Of a stretch of 64,000 nt of DNA, positions 8,902 through 19,334 are shown one piece after another. The translations under genes and the position numbers were made by a program. Where the stretch lies: positions 930,001-994,000 of the forward strand of contig NZ_CP162553.1 of the NCBI RefSeq assembly GCF_040939785.1. The letters are read 5' to 3'. The notes beneath the pieces are model-generated. The model was not told the DNA's origin. It saw only the letters and a program-made list of their open reading frames with translations, and searched no databases. Every line of letters begins with the position of its first letter. The first letter of the stretch is position 1. The stretch is from Bradyrhizobium lupini. GTDB taxonomy: Bacteria > Pseudomonadota > Alphaproteobacteria > Rhizobiales > Xanthobacteraceae.

Positions 8902-10158
8902 TCAAGCTCGGCCGTGGGAAAGGCGCGAGCGCCGTGCCAGCGAATCGACGATGACTGCAATGGCAAGGACCGCGCCCGTAATCATGTACCGCAGCGACGA
9001 GGAGAGATCGAGCAGCGTGAGGCCGCTCGCGATGGACTGGATGACGATGACGCCGAGGAGCGCGGAATAGGCGCTCCCGCGGCCGCCAAACAGGCTTGTG
9101 CCACCGATGACCGCGGCGGCGATCGCGTTGAGGTTCACATCCCCGGTCCCGGCCTGCTGGCTGGAAGATGCCAGCCGCGCTGCGGCCAGAATGCCGCCGG
9201 CCGCGGCCAGCGTGGAGCACAGCATGAATGCGGTCGAATAGACCCGGCGAACGTTGATGCCAGCCCGACGGGCCGCCTCGCGATTGCCGCCGACGGCAGA
9301 CATCGAGCGGCCCCATTTGGTTCTCGTCAATGCGTAATTCATGATCACGCACAAGCCGACGAACAGACCAAACATCCAGGGAATGCCGCGCCCGAGATTG
9401 AGATAATAGACAACGAATTCGAGCACGATGGTGACCAGCAGCGCCTTCAGCACCATGCGACCAAGCGAACTGGCCGATAGCCCCGCCGCCCGCCGGCGCG
9501 CGGCCGTTCGGTAGCCGGTCACGAACATAACCACGCTCGCGACCGCCGCCAGCACGTAGGATACGATCGACGGCATGACGAGCATCTGTCCGAAATTGAC
9601 CAGCGCCGATCCATACGGAAGGTTGATCGAGCCGGAGGAGCCGAGCAGATACAGCTGCAGGCCGAGCCACGTCAGCAGGCCGGCCAGCGTCGAGACGAAG
9701 CTCGGCATACCCAGACGATTGAACAAAAATGCATAGAGCGCGCCGATGGCAGCGCCCAGCACCAACGCCGTGACGATCGCCACGGCGACCGGCCAATCCT
9801 GAGCGACCCAAAGCACGCCGACGAGCGCCGAAGAGAACCCGCTCACCGATCCGACCGACAGATCGATTTCGCCGACCATCAGGATACAGACGATGCCCAG
9901 CGAGATCACACCCACTGTCGCGCAATCGAAAAGCAAATTGACCAGATTGTTCGGCGCGAGAAAAACAGGGTTGAGGGTCTCGAACGCCGCGCAGATGACG
10001 ATGAGCCCGACGACCACCGGCAGCGATCCGAGATCGCCCGACCGCACACGGTCCACAAAGGCGCCGATCGTGTTTCCAAGCGTGTCCGCGTGCTTGACTC
10101 GTTCGTCACTGCGGTCGAGCAACCGCGCCGTCGAAACCTGTTGCGTGTCGTCGGTCAT
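8902..10158 (-). CDS. sugar/polyol ABC transporter permease (RbsC/XylH class)
   Basis: 418 residues with about ten hydrophobic segments and the family signature MVGEIDLSVGSVSG in the N-terminal half; TSLFGGRGSAYSALLG lies near the C-terminus. A long hydrophilic N-terminus (about 45 residues) precedes the first membrane segment. Its start overlaps the stop of the ATPase gene by four bases (ATGA), so the two are translationally coupled. It forms the inner-membrane channel of the pentitol importer. Confidence 0.88.
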   Translation of the reverse strand: MTDDTQQVSTARLLDRSDERVKHADTLGNTIGAFVDRVRSGDLGSLPVVVGLIVICAAFETLNPVFLAPNNLVNLLFDCATVGVISLGIVCILMVGEIDLSVGSVSGFSSALVGVLWVAQDWPVAVAIVTALVLGAAIGALYAFLFNRLGMPSFVSTLAGLLTWLGLQLYLLGSSGSINLPYGSALVNFGQMLVMPSIVSYVLAAVASVVMFVTGYRTAARRRAAGLSASSLGRMVLKALLVTIVLEFVVYYLNLGRGIPWMFGLFVGLCVIMNYALTRTKWGRSMSAVGGNREAARRAGINVRRVYSTAFMLCSTLAAAGGILAAARLASSSQQAGTGDVNLNAIAAAVIGGTSLFGGRGSAYSALLGVIVIQSIASGLTLLDLSSSLRYMITGAVLAIAVIVDSLARRSRLSHGRA

Positions 10159-10979
10159 CGCCCAAGCTCCGGCGACTGATGGGCGCGGCGCCGCCTGGCG
10201 CGGCGCGAGACAGAATTTTCGTCCGCTCCGGTAATCGCCGTAACGAGATCCTGATTGGACACGTCGGGATCGAACTCGCCGTTGTTGCGACCGAGGCGCA
10301 GCACCACGATCCGATCGGCAACCGCGCGGACGTCCTCCATGTTGTGACTGATCATGATGACGCCGAGACCGCGTGCGCGAACGCGTTCGACGAGGTCTAG
10401 CACCTCAGCGGTTTGGGCAACGCCGAGCGCCGCAGTCGGCTCGTCGAGCAGAATGAGTTTCGGCTCAGTCAGCAGCGAGCGCGCGATCGCCACGGTCTGG
10501 CGCTGTCCGCCGGAGAGCGACGCCACGGGCTCTCGCACGCTCGGGATCCGCGCTGACAGCTCGTTGAGCAAGGTACAGGCGCGAAGCTCCATGGAGACCT
10601 CGTCGAGCCGCAGCGGGTTGAGCTCGCGGCCGAGGAAGATGTTTGCGACCACGTCGAGATTCTCGCAGAGGGCCAAATCCTGGAAAACGGTGGCGATGCC
10701 GAGGCCGAGTGCCATGGATGGGTCGGACAGGACAACATGTTCACCGCCGAACGTGATCGTTCCGGAGGTGGGTTGGTGCACGCCGGCAAGGATCTTCACC
10801 AGCGTGGATTTTCCTGCACCGTTATCACCCACAAGTGCCACGACTTCGCCGGCATGCACATCGAGATCAACATCGGTCAGGGCGGACACGGCGCCGAAAT
10901 GCTTGGAAATTCCGCGAAGACTCAAGACCGGCTTGCGCGGTCCGCCCTGCGCGTCATCGGCATCCGAGATCGTGGTCAT
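10155..10979 (-). CDS. sugar/polyol ABC transporter ATP-binding protein
   Basis: 274 residues with Walker A GDNGAGKST, signature LSGGQRQTVAIARSL, Walker B LILLDEPTAALG and an H-loop (ISHNMED). It contains one nucleotide-binding domain, unlike the two-domain RbsA/XylG proteins, so the transporter presumably works with a homodimer. The C-terminal tail is basic. Lies between the binding-protein gene and the permease. Confidence 0.88.
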   Translation of the reverse strand: MTTISDADDAQGGPRKPVLSLRGISKHFGAVSALTDVDLDVHAGEVVALVGDNGAGKSTLVKILAGVHQPTSGTITFGGEHVVLSDPSMALGLGIATVFQDLALCENLDVVANIFLGRELNPLRLDEVSMELRACTLLNELSARIPSVREPVASLSGGQRQTVAIARSLLTEPKLILLDEPTAALGVAQTAEVLDLVERVRARGLGVIMISHNMEDVRAVADRIVVLRLGRNNGEFDPDVSNQDLVTAITGADENSVSRRARRRRAHQSPELGR

Positions 10980-11004
10980 GTCCCAATTCGCCCTCTCATC
11001 CTTC

Positions 11005-11031
11005 GTCCCGGCCGCCGGAAGCGGCCGGGAC
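11005..11031 (-). promoter_or_regulatory. intercistronic 11-bp hairpin between binding protein and ATPase genes
   Basis: GTCCCGGCCGC, loop CGGAA, GCGGCCGGGAC: a perfect 11-bp stem in the 60-base gap after the periplasmic binding-protein gene. Such hairpins commonly protect the upstream message or partly terminate, giving excess binding protein over membrane components. That role is inferred. Confidence 0.6.
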
Positions 11032-11039
11032 CGACGTCG

Positions 11040-12113
11040 TCACTGCGTGATGCCAAGCTTCTTGCAACCCGCGGCATATCGGCCCGTGCAGAGCTGATCG
11101 GCCGTCTGGATCTTCTTATCGATAATCTCCGCCTTCAGGTTCTCCTGAGTGACGACGGCCGGCACGAACAACTTCGATGGCGCATTGAATAGCGTAGCTT
11201 CCGCCTTGGGCATCTCTCCGGAGAGGAATTTCACCGCCGCTTGCGCCGCAGCAGCTGCCACGATCTCACTGGGTTTGGAGATCGTGTTGTACTGATCGCC
11301 TGCGATGACGAGCTGAAGCGCGGCAATCGTCGCATCGTTGCCCGTCACCGGCGGCACCGGCTCGATACCTGCGGCCTTGAAGGCGGCAATTGCGCCACCG
11401 CCCGTGCCGTCATTGGCAGCTACGACGCCGAGGATCTTCTTGCCGAAGCGGGTGATCTGGCCACTCGCCCATTGCTGCGCCTTCGGCGGCGCCCAGTCCG
11501 GCGTGTCGTATTCGGCCAGAATTGGATAGCCGCTCTTATCAAGCCCCTCGTGGATCCCCTTCTTGATGAGTCCCGCAGCGGCATCGGTCGGCGATCCATT
11601 GATTTCGAGTACGCCTTCGCCCTCCTTCGCCGTCGCGTTGGCGGCCTTAAGATGCTTGACGAGCGATTCGGAGATAGCCTTGCCGATGGCTTGATTGTCG
11701 AAGGACACGTAAAAATCGACCTTGGCGTCGGGGACCGGCCGGTCATAGGCAATGACCTTGATGCCTTGCGATTGTGCCATCTTGACCAGGGATGCCGCGG
11801 CAGTGGAGTCGACGGGGTCGAGCACGATTACCTTGGCGCCCTGCGAAATCACCGAGTTGAATTGCTGTTGCTGCCGCGCGGCATCCGCGCTGGCGTTCTG
11901 GTAGATCACCTTGCAACTGTCGCACAGCTTCTTCATCTCTGCGACGAAGCCCGGATAATCATGTTGTTCATAGCGGGTGGAGGCCTGGTCCGGCATCAGG
12001 AAGGCGACGGTCGCGTTCTTCACCTCTGCGGCCCGCGAAGAAATGGCTGTTGTGCCGAGCAGCGAGAGGGCTATGCCAATTGTGCCCGCATATTTAGCAG
12101 AGAACTTTCTCAT
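11040..12113 (-). CDS. periplasmic sugar/polyol-binding protein (XylF/RbsB-like)
   Basis: 357 residues. A Sec signal peptide is visible (MRKFSAKYAGTIGIALSLLG, then cleavage around SRAAE). The mature part starts VAFLMPDQASTRYEQHDYPG, as in D-xylose-type binding proteins, with VIVLDPVDSTAA and VIAYDRPV around the ligand cleft. It delivers the substrate to the permease/ATPase encoded downstream. A 206-base gap with no obvious hairpin separates it from the AraC gene, probably holding the operon promoter. Confidence 0.88.
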   Translation of the reverse strand: MRKFSAKYAGTIGIALSLLGTTAISSRAAEVKNATVAFLMPDQASTRYEQHDYPGFVAEMKKLCDSCKVIYQNASADAARQQQQFNSVISQGAKVIVLDPVDSTAAASLVKMAQSQGIKVIAYDRPVPDAKVDFYVSFDNQAIGKAISESLVKHLKAANATAKEGEGVLEINGSPTDAAAGLIKKGIHEGLDKSGYPILAEYDTPDWAPPKAQQWASGQITRFGKKILGVVAANDGTGGGAIAAFKAAGIEPVPPVTGNDATIAALQLVIAGDQYNTISKPSEIVAAAAAQAAVKFLSGEMPKAEATLFNAPSKLFVPAVVTQENLKAEIIDKKIQTADQLCTGRYAAGCKKLGITQ

Positions 12114-12319
12114 TTCAGATTTCCTTTCCAGACTGGGTGTCAGGGTGTCGTCGTTGATCCTTCGAAGTCAGGCCCTCGCTGCTTCCGTTTCCGACGGCAC
12201 GATGAGCGCCGGTGCTCGGAGCCGCGCAGAATTCTGGTCGAACGATTGCTGTCGCGGACCGCCGTCGGCGTGTCCGCGTCATTCTTCCGTAACGATCCTC
12301 CTTCTTTGCTCCTATGCGG

Positions 12320-13207
12320 CTAGGCCGCGTGCGCCTCATCGATGTTGTGCGCCAACAATCGTCTGAAGCGCGAAGGGGGCATGCCTTTCTCGGCCAGGAA
12401 CTGCCGGTTAAAATTGGAGAGATTGTTGAAGCCGACCTCGAAGCAGATGTCGGTGATGGAAGCCTGCTCGTCGCTCATCAATATCTGACAAGCGAGATTG
12501 ATACGCAGCCGCTTAACGTATTGCACCAATGACATGCCCGTGTGCCGGCGGAACGAGCGCGAAAATGCGCTTTGCGATTGACCGGCGATCGCAGCAAGCT
12601 CCGCTTCGCCGAAAGGTTGCGTCAGATTCTTCCGGATGAATGCGAGTGCCTTGTTCATTCCCACGGACATGTAGCCAGACGGATCGGGCAGATAGTTTGG
12701 GCTGGACAGCGGACGCGCCTGTCGCGCGGCGCGACAGAGTATCCCCAAGATCATCAAGAACAGCTCGATCCGGCGCACGCCGTTCGCCGTGACGATCTCC
12801 TCCATGAGTGGGACGAGCGCATCGCTCGTGCTGCGGGTGAACAGCGCACCACGCCGGGAAAAATCCAGCAGTGCGGCAAGGCCCGAAAGCTCAGGCATGA
12901 CCTTCATCAGGTCGCCGATGAATTCTTCGCTGAATTGAAGGATGCGTCCGCGTAGCGGGATGGCGCACTCTGCCGGCAGATCGCTCACCCAATTGTGCGG
13001 CAAATTGGGGCCGGTGAGCACGAGATTACCTGGTTCGAAGTCGCCGATGAAGTCACCGACGAAATAGCGTCCGCTGGTGGCCACGACCTGATGGAGCTCG
13101 TACTCGGGATGGAAATGCCAGCGGACGGTGTGGAATGGGTAGCCGTGCGACCACGCCTTGAATGACTCGCCGCGCCGTATCTGGACAACTTCCAGGTCCG
13201 GTTCCAT
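12320..13207 (-). CDS. AraC-family transcriptional regulator of the pentitol operon
   Basis: 295 residues: an N-terminal cupin-type sensing domain (HFHPEYELHQVV about residues 31-42) and a C-terminal double helix-turn-helix (AELAAIAGQSQSAFSRSF and ITDICFEVGFNNLSNFNRQF). The gene is co-directional with and upstream of the transporter genes, so it is the likely activator of uptake and oxidation of the pentitol. Confidence 0.88.
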   Translation of the reverse strand: MEPDLEVVQIRRGESFKAWSHGYPFHTVRWHFHPEYELHQVVATSGRYFVGDFIGDFEPGNLVLTGPNLPHNWVSDLPAECAIPLRGRILQFSEEFIGDLMKVMPELSGLAALLDFSRRGALFTRSTSDALVPLMEEIVTANGVRRIELFLMILGILCRAARQARPLSSPNYLPDPSGYMSVGMNKALAFIRKNLTQPFGEAELAAIAGQSQSAFSRSFRRHTGMSLVQYVKRLRINLACQILMSDEQASITDICFEVGFNNLSNFNRQFLAEKGMPPSRFRRLLAHNIDEAHAA

Positions 13208-13338
13208 GTCCCCTCCCTTCAGGCCGGTGCGGCTTGTAATGATCCGCCTCCGCTCCCTTATCGGCTGATTGGTTCAGCGCTTCCTCTCGTTGGCAGAGTA
13301 GCGACCAGTACCTAGGCACGCCACCACCATTTCAGATG

Positions 13339-13362
13339 TGAACTGATACTTTTTTGACGTGC
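13339..13362 (+). repeat. short bipartite repeat, copy 1
   Basis: TGAACTGATACTT (13339-13351) followed by TTGACGTGC (13354-13362). The same two blocks recur at 31404-31432 with a five-base longer spacer. Here it sits immediately before a thiolase fragment. Meaning unknown. Confidence 0.45.
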
Positions 13363-13383
13363 AGCACGCCGTCCGGCCAAGTT

Positions 13384-13563
13384 CCCGGATTGAAGGCAGC
13401 GTTCCGCACCAACGGCACTATTACGCCGGCCGCCTCCCCCGCCAATGCCGACGGCGCCGCGGCTCCCATCCTTGCAAAACGCTGTCTCGCCGATCGCGAT
13501 GGCCTACCCGTGCTGGCACAGATCAAAGGTCATGCCACCCACGCTGCCAAATTGGTCCAGGGG
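13384..13563 (+). pseudogene. thiolase (acetyl-CoA acetyltransferase) fragment
   Basis: The plus strand reads GLKAAFRTNGTITPAASPAN, then DGAAAPILAKR and a segment ending IKGHATHAAKL. This matches the middle of acetyl-CoA acetyltransferases (their LKPAFRKDGTVTA...NDGAAAL...A..I.G.ATH region). Neither the N-terminal Cys domain nor the C-terminal His/Cys motifs are present nearby, so this is an isolated remnant of about 60 codons. An intact thiolase gene lies 1.5 kb away on the other strand but is of a different subtype. Confidence 0.6.
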
Positions 13564-13569
13564 AGGATC

Positions 13570-13866
13570 TCAGCCGCGCGCCTTCAAATGCATCATCGGG
13601 TAATGCTCATAGTGGCCGGCGCCGTTCTTCACGACAGGATCTTCCGAGGTGACCGCCTCGATGTCGAGATCGTTTGGGATCTGATAGAGCGACACGCCAT
13701 AACCGCCACGCGGGTCCGTGACGGGACCGTGCGCGACGATCTGCCCCTTTGCGAGCAGATCATCCAGGAACGCACCGTGCTGCTTCATCCATTGTTTCTC
13801 AGCGGCGCTCATGGTCGCCAGGAAATCCGCCCGGGGCGGAATGTACTTGCAGAGATAGTACTTCAT
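13570..13866 (-). CDS. YciI-family protein
   Basis: 98 residues beginning MKYYLCKYIPPRADF, with KGQIVAHGPVTDPRGGYGVS: the ferredoxin-like YCII/YciI fold, whose His-Asp pair has been linked to peroxidase or dehydrochlorinase-like chemistry in some members. Last gene in the leftward catabolic operon, about 150 bases after the nitronate monooxygenase. Its role here is unknown; small helper enzymes of this type often sit in aromatic-degradation clusters. Confidence 0.75.
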   Translation of the reverse strand: MKYYLCKYIPPRADFLATMSAAEKQWMKQHGAFLDDLLAKGQIVAHGPVTDPRGGYGVSLYQIPNDLDIEAVTSEDPVVKNGAGHYEHYPMMHLKARG

Positions 13867-14018
13867 TGGCCGCTCCTCGGTGAAAACGACATTTCAGCTT
13901 GCTTGTCGGCCTGGCCCGCCCCCCCAACTTGAGAGATCAATCGGTCACGCCGATCCGCTGCTCAATGCGATCAGCGAGCATTGATCTCGGCACTGAAGCG
14001 CTCGCATGCAAACCTTTG

Positions 14019-15028
14019 TCAAGCAACGGCGCGCGTGGCCAGATCGGCGACAGTACCGTCAAGAAATCCAGTCAGCCGCTGCCGGATGATCTGCTCGGCT
14101 TCCCTCATGATGCGGTCGATCAGCTCCTTCACCGTCGGGATATCGTGGATCAGTCCGACCACCATGCCGCAGCTCAAGCACCGGCATCCATGTCACCATC
14201 GACCATCACCCTGGGGTAGACACCCGCGACCTGCTCATGGATGTCCTCGATCTTGAGGCTCGCCCCCTTCTCGCGCTCGACCTCGAGCAATTGATCGACA
14301 CCCTTGTTCTTCAGCACGCGCTCGGTGTTACGCAGCGCGCGCATGACCAGCACGGTATCGAGTTCGGTGGCTTTGACGAGGGCCTGCTTGACGTTGGCGT
14401 GGACGGGAGCTTCCCTGGTTGCGACGAAGCGGGTACCCATGTTCATGCCGGCGGCGCCCATCGACAGCGCAGCAACGAGGCTGCGCGCATCCGCCATGCC
14501 ACCCGAGGCCACGAACGGAATCTTCAGTTCATCCGCCGCGCGCGGCAGCAGGATCATGTTCGGGATATCGTCCTCGCCGGGATGGCCGCCGCATTCGAAG
14601 CCGTCGACGCTGACGGCGTCGCATCCGATCTTCTCGGCTTTCAGCGAATGCCGCACCGAAGTGCATTTGTGGATCACCTTAATGCCGGCAGCCTTCAGCG
14701 CGGGCATGTACGCTTCCGGGCTGCGGCCGGCGGTCTCCACCGCCTTGACGCCACCTTCCTTGATGGCGGCGATATATTCCGGATAAGGCGGTGCAGTGAA
14801 GCTCGGCAGGAAGGTCAGGTTCACACCGAACGGCTTGTCGGTCATGTCGCGACAGCGCGCGATTTCCTTCGCCAGCAGCTCCGGCGTCCGCTGGGTCAGG
14901 CCGGTGATGATGCCGAGACCGCCGGCATTCGAGACCGCGGCGGCAAGCTCGGCAAAGCCGACATAATGCATGCCGCCCTGGATGATCGGATGCTGGATGC
15001 CGAACAGTTCAGTGATTGCTGTCTTCAC
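14019..15028 (-). CDS. nitronate monooxygenase (2-nitropropane dioxygenase family), one frameshift
   Basis: FMN-dependent TIM barrel: IQHPIIQGGMHYVG near the start, SVDGFECGGHPGED with the catalytic-type His region, and IPFVASGGMADARS then GAAGMNMGTRF for FMN phosphate binding. A missing G near 14178 turns TGGAGC (Trp-Ser) into an early TGA; the reading continues in the next frame through CGMVVGLIHDIPTVKELIDR to TGA at 14019, giving 336 residues as in the family. I chose GTG at 15028 because AGCGGAGAAAG lies just upstream; an ATG at 15067 would overlap the thiolase gene. In acyl-CoA operons such proteins may act on CoA thioesters rather than nitronates. Confidence 0.82.
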
Positions 15029-15050
15029 GTGCGCTTTCTCCGCTTTCCGA

Positions 15051-16238
15051 TCAGTTGACGAGTTCAAATAGGCCGGCCGCGCCCATGCCGCCGCCGATGC
15101 ACATGGTCACCACGCCGTACTTCGCCTTGCGCCGCCGCCCCTCGATCAGGATATGGCCCGCAAGCCGGCTGCCCGTCATGCCGTAGGGATGGCCGATCGC
15201 GATCGAGCCGCCATTGACGTTCAGCTTGTCCGGATCGATGCCGAGCTTGTCGCGGCAGTAGATCACCTGGACAGCATAGGCTTCGTTCAGCTCCCAAAGA
15301 TCGATGTCATCGATCCTCAGGCCGTGGCGCTTGAGAAGGCGCGGGATCGCCGCGACCGGACCGATGCCCATTTCGTCCGGCTCGACTCCGGCGGCGACGA
15401 AGCCGCGGAAGATGCCGAGCGGCTTAAGGCCCTTCTTGGCGGCGGTCTTGTCGCTCATGAGCACGCAGGCCGATGCTCCGTCGGAGAGCTGGCTGGCATT
15501 GCCGGCCGTGATGGTCTTGCCTTCGAATACCGGCTTGATCTTCGCCAGTCCTTCCGCCGTGGTCTCGGGGCGCGGCCCTTCGTCCTTCGACAGCGTCACC
15601 TGCTGATAGGAGACTTCCCTGGTGTCCTTGTTGACGACGGCCATCGTCGTTGTGATCGGGACGATCTCGTCATTGAAGCGACCGGCCTGCATCGCGGCAC
15701 CAATGCGGCGCTGACATTCGAGGCTGTATTCGTCCTGCCGGTCGCGACCGATCTTGTAGCGCTCGGCGACAATCTCGGCAGTGTCGAGCATCGACATGTA
15801 CATCTCGGGCTTCATCGCCATCAGCTCGTCGTCGACGGCGTGGAACCTGTTCATGTGGTCGTTCTGCACCAGGCTGATCGATTCGATGCCGCCTCCGATC
15901 GCGATCTCGACGCCATCCAGCATGATCGAGCGGGCCGCGACCGCGATCGCCTGCAGGCCGGAGGCGCACTGCCGATCGATCGTGGTGCCGGCGACGGTGA
16001 CCGGCAGGCCGGCACGAACCGCCCCCTTGCGTGCGACGTTCATCACCATGGTGCCCTGCTGCATCGCGCAACCCATCACCACGTCTTCGACCTCGTCCGG
16101 CTCAACGCCCGCGCGCCTCACCGCTTCGGCCATCACATGGCCAGCCATGGTCGGCCCCTCGGTGTTGTTCAGCGCACCGCGATAGGCCTTGCCGACGCCG
16201 GTGCGGGCGGTGGAAACGATAACTGCCTCTGTCGTCAT
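15051..16238 (-). CDS. acetyl-CoA C-acyltransferase (thiolase)
   Basis: 395 residues, complete. Nucleophilic Cys91 lies in DRQCASGLQA; the C-terminal motifs NGGSIAIGHPYGMTG (catalytic His) and CIGGGMGAAG (second Cys) are intact. It cleaves 3-ketoacyl-CoA with CoA. Located between acyl-CoA dehydrogenases and the nitronate-monooxygenase-like gene in one leftward unit; therefore the last step of a beta-oxidation-type side-chain shortening. Confidence 0.92.
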   Translation of the reverse strand: MTTEAVIVSTARTGVGKAYRGALNNTEGPTMAGHVMAEAVRRAGVEPDEVEDVVMGCAMQQGTMVMNVARKGAVRAGLPVTVAGTTIDRQCASGLQAIAVAARSIMLDGVEIAIGGGIESISLVQNDHMNRFHAVDDELMAMKPEMYMSMLDTAEIVAERYKIGRDRQDEYSLECQRRIGAAMQAGRFNDEIVPITTTMAVVNKDTREVSYQQVTLSKDEGPRPETTAEGLAKIKPVFEGKTITAGNASQLSDGASACVLMSDKTAAKKGLKPLGIFRGFVAAGVEPDEMGIGPVAAIPRLLKRHGLRIDDIDLWELNEAYAVQVIYCRDKLGIDPDKLNVNGGSIAIGHPYGMTGSRLAGHILIEGRRRKAKYGVVTMCIGGGMGAAGLFELVN

Positions 16239-16252
16239 GGCTGCCTCTTTGG

Positions 16253-17382
16253 TTACGCTGCCGCGTCGAGCTGCACATAACGCAGCAAGTGGTGAGCGGG
16301 ATCGCCGAACTGGATATTGATCGAGGAGATTCGCTTAAAGTAGTGACCGACGTTCAATTCGTCGGTCATGCCCATGCCGCCGTGGAGCTGCACCGCCTGG
16401 TCGGCGATGAACTTGCCGGCATAGCCGACCCTCGACTTGGCGCCGGAGGCGAGGCGCGAGATGCCACTTTCGCCGGCACCGAGGCTGAGACTGAGATGCT
16501 GCATCAGGGAAAGCGCCTCCTGATGCGCGATGAACATGTCGACCATCCGGTGCTGCAACACCTGGAAGCTGCCGATGGTGACGCCGAACTGCTTTCGGGC
16601 CTTGGCGTATTCCAGCGTCGCAGAGTTCAGTTCGGCCATCGCGCCGACCGCCTCGGCGCAGAGCGCGCCGATGGCCCTGTCGCGGCAGCCTTCCAGCAGG
16701 GCGACGCCTTCGCCCTCGCTGCCGAGCAACTCGCCGCGAACATCGCGGAAAGTGATCTCCGCGGCACGGCGGCCGTCGATGGTCTTGAAGCTCCGCAATT
16801 CGAGATTCGCCGCCCGGGCGTCGACGACGAACAGGCTGACGCCGCCACAATCGTCGCGCTTGCCGGCAGTCCGGGCGGAGACGATGAGATAATCGGCCCA
16901 AGGCGCCGCTATGACGGCGGTCTTCTCACCACTAAGCGTGTAGTCCTTTCCCTCTCGCCGCGCCGTGGCCGCGACATTGGCGAGATCGAAGCGCGAGTTT
17001 TTTCGGTCCAGGCCAGCGCCCAGATCTTGTGTCCGGCGATGATATCGGGAATGAAGGCCTGCTTCTGCTCTTTCGTCCCTGCCTGCTCGATCAAGCCGCC
17101 GACCAGCACGACCGTCTCCACGTACGGCTCCACGACAAGGTGGCGGCCGAACTCCTGGGCAACGATCATAGTAGAGAGCGGGCCGCCACCAAGTCCGCCG
17201 CTCTCCTCGGAGAATGGCGCGGCGAGCAGGCCGAGCTCCGCAAAAGCGCCCCATTGCTTGCGGCTCCAGCCCTCTTCGCTGGCCACGATCTTGCGGCGCG
17301 CCTCGAAGCTGTATTGGTCGCGTAGCATACGCTGTACGCTGGAGCGCAACAGTTCCTGCTCTTCCGTGAACTGGATATCCAT
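16253..17382 (-). CDS. acyl-CoA dehydrogenase, first of a pair, one frameshift
   Basis: Starts MDIQFTEEQELLRSSVQRML and ends with HGGMGMTDELNVGHYFKRI, the ACAD FAD-binding C-terminal signature. The frame breaks at a T-run 16997-17002 (A-run on the coding strand), where AWTEK-NSRFDL needs one more A. Corrected length is 376 residues. Its neighbour at 17406 is a second, distinct ACAD; adjacent ACAD pairs in steroid and related catabolism form alpha2beta2 heterotetramers, which is a reasonable inference here. Confidence 0.85.
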
Positions 17383-17405
17383 CCGATCCTCTTGTTGCGC
17401 TGTTG

Positions 17406-18587
<1,182 letters not shown>

Positions 18588-18596
18588 CTGCGCTTC

Positions 18597-19334
18597 CTAC
18601 CACTTCTCACCGAAGGGGCGGATTTCCAGCTCAAAGGTCCAGGCGCTCTTCGGCTGCTGATACAGCTGCCAATAGGACGCCGCGACCGAGGCCGGCGGCA
18701 TCAGCAGATCCGGATCGTCGAGCGCATTAGGCCCGAGCGCTTCCAGGCGCCGCTGGCGGACCCATTCGGTGTCGACGCCGGAATCGATAACGAGGTGCGC
18801 GACGTGGATATTCTTCGGGCCGAGTTCGCGCGCCATTGCCTGCGCCACAGCGCGCAGTCCGAATTTGGCGCTGGCAAAGGCGGCATAGCCGCTGCCACCG
18901 CGCAATGAAGCGGTCGCACCGGTGAAGAAGATGTTGCCCTGGCCGCGCGGCAGCATCAGCCGGGCCGCCTCGCGCCCGGCGAGGAAGCCGGAGTAGCAGG
19001 CCATCTCCCAGACCTTGCGGAACACGCGCTCGGTCGTCTCGAGGATCGGGAAGTTGACGTTGGCACCGATATTGAAGATGCAGACATCCAATGGTGCGTG
19101 CTTGTCGGCGTCGCTCAGAAAGGAGACGATCTCCTCCTCCTTGCGCGCGTCGAGCGAACGTGCGTGGATCTCGCCGCCGGCAGCCTCGATCTCCTTGACC
19201 AGCGGCGCCAGCTTGTCGCCGTTGCGGCGACCCGCGAAGACAGTAAAGCCCTCGGAGGCAAATTTCTTGGCGATCTCGCCGCCGATGAAATCGCCCGCGC
19301 CGATCACGGCGACGGTTGCATTTCTCTTTTTCAA
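18597..19334 (-). CDS. atypical short-chain dehydrogenase lacking the catalytic Tyr
   Basis: 245 residues. Cofactor loop AVIGAGDFIGGEIAKKF replaces the usual TGxxxGIG; the active-site segment is GYAAFASAKFGLR, with Phe where classical SDRs have the Tyr of YxxxK (Lys retained). A Thr/Ser-rich strand TGATASLRG precedes it. The protein ends ELEIRPFGEKW like its paralogue at 19824 (LDLRPAVEKW). First gene of the leftward SDR-ACAD-ACAD-thiolase-NMO unit. The family is widespread but uncharacterised; it may be a dehydrogenase using another proton donor, or a non-redox partner. Confidence 0.85.
   Translation of the reverse strand: MKKRNATVAVIGAGDFIGGEIAKKFASEGFTVFAGRRNGDKLAPLVKEIEAAGGEIHARSLDARKEEEIVSFLSDADKHAPLDVCIFNIGANVNFPILETTERVFRKVWEMACYSGFLAGREAARLMLPRGQGNIFFTGATASLRGGSGYAAFASAKFGLRAVAQAMARELGPKNIHVAHLVIDSGVDTEWVRQRRLEALGPNALDDPDLLMPPASVAASYWQLYQQPKSAWTFELEIRPFGEKW

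Noticed and set aside
16990..17010. Programmed ribosomal frameshifting at the A-run in the acyl-CoA dehydrogenase
   Set aside because: Similar one-base lesions occur in about twenty unrelated genes and this family is not known to use frameshifting; sequence error or mutation is simpler.
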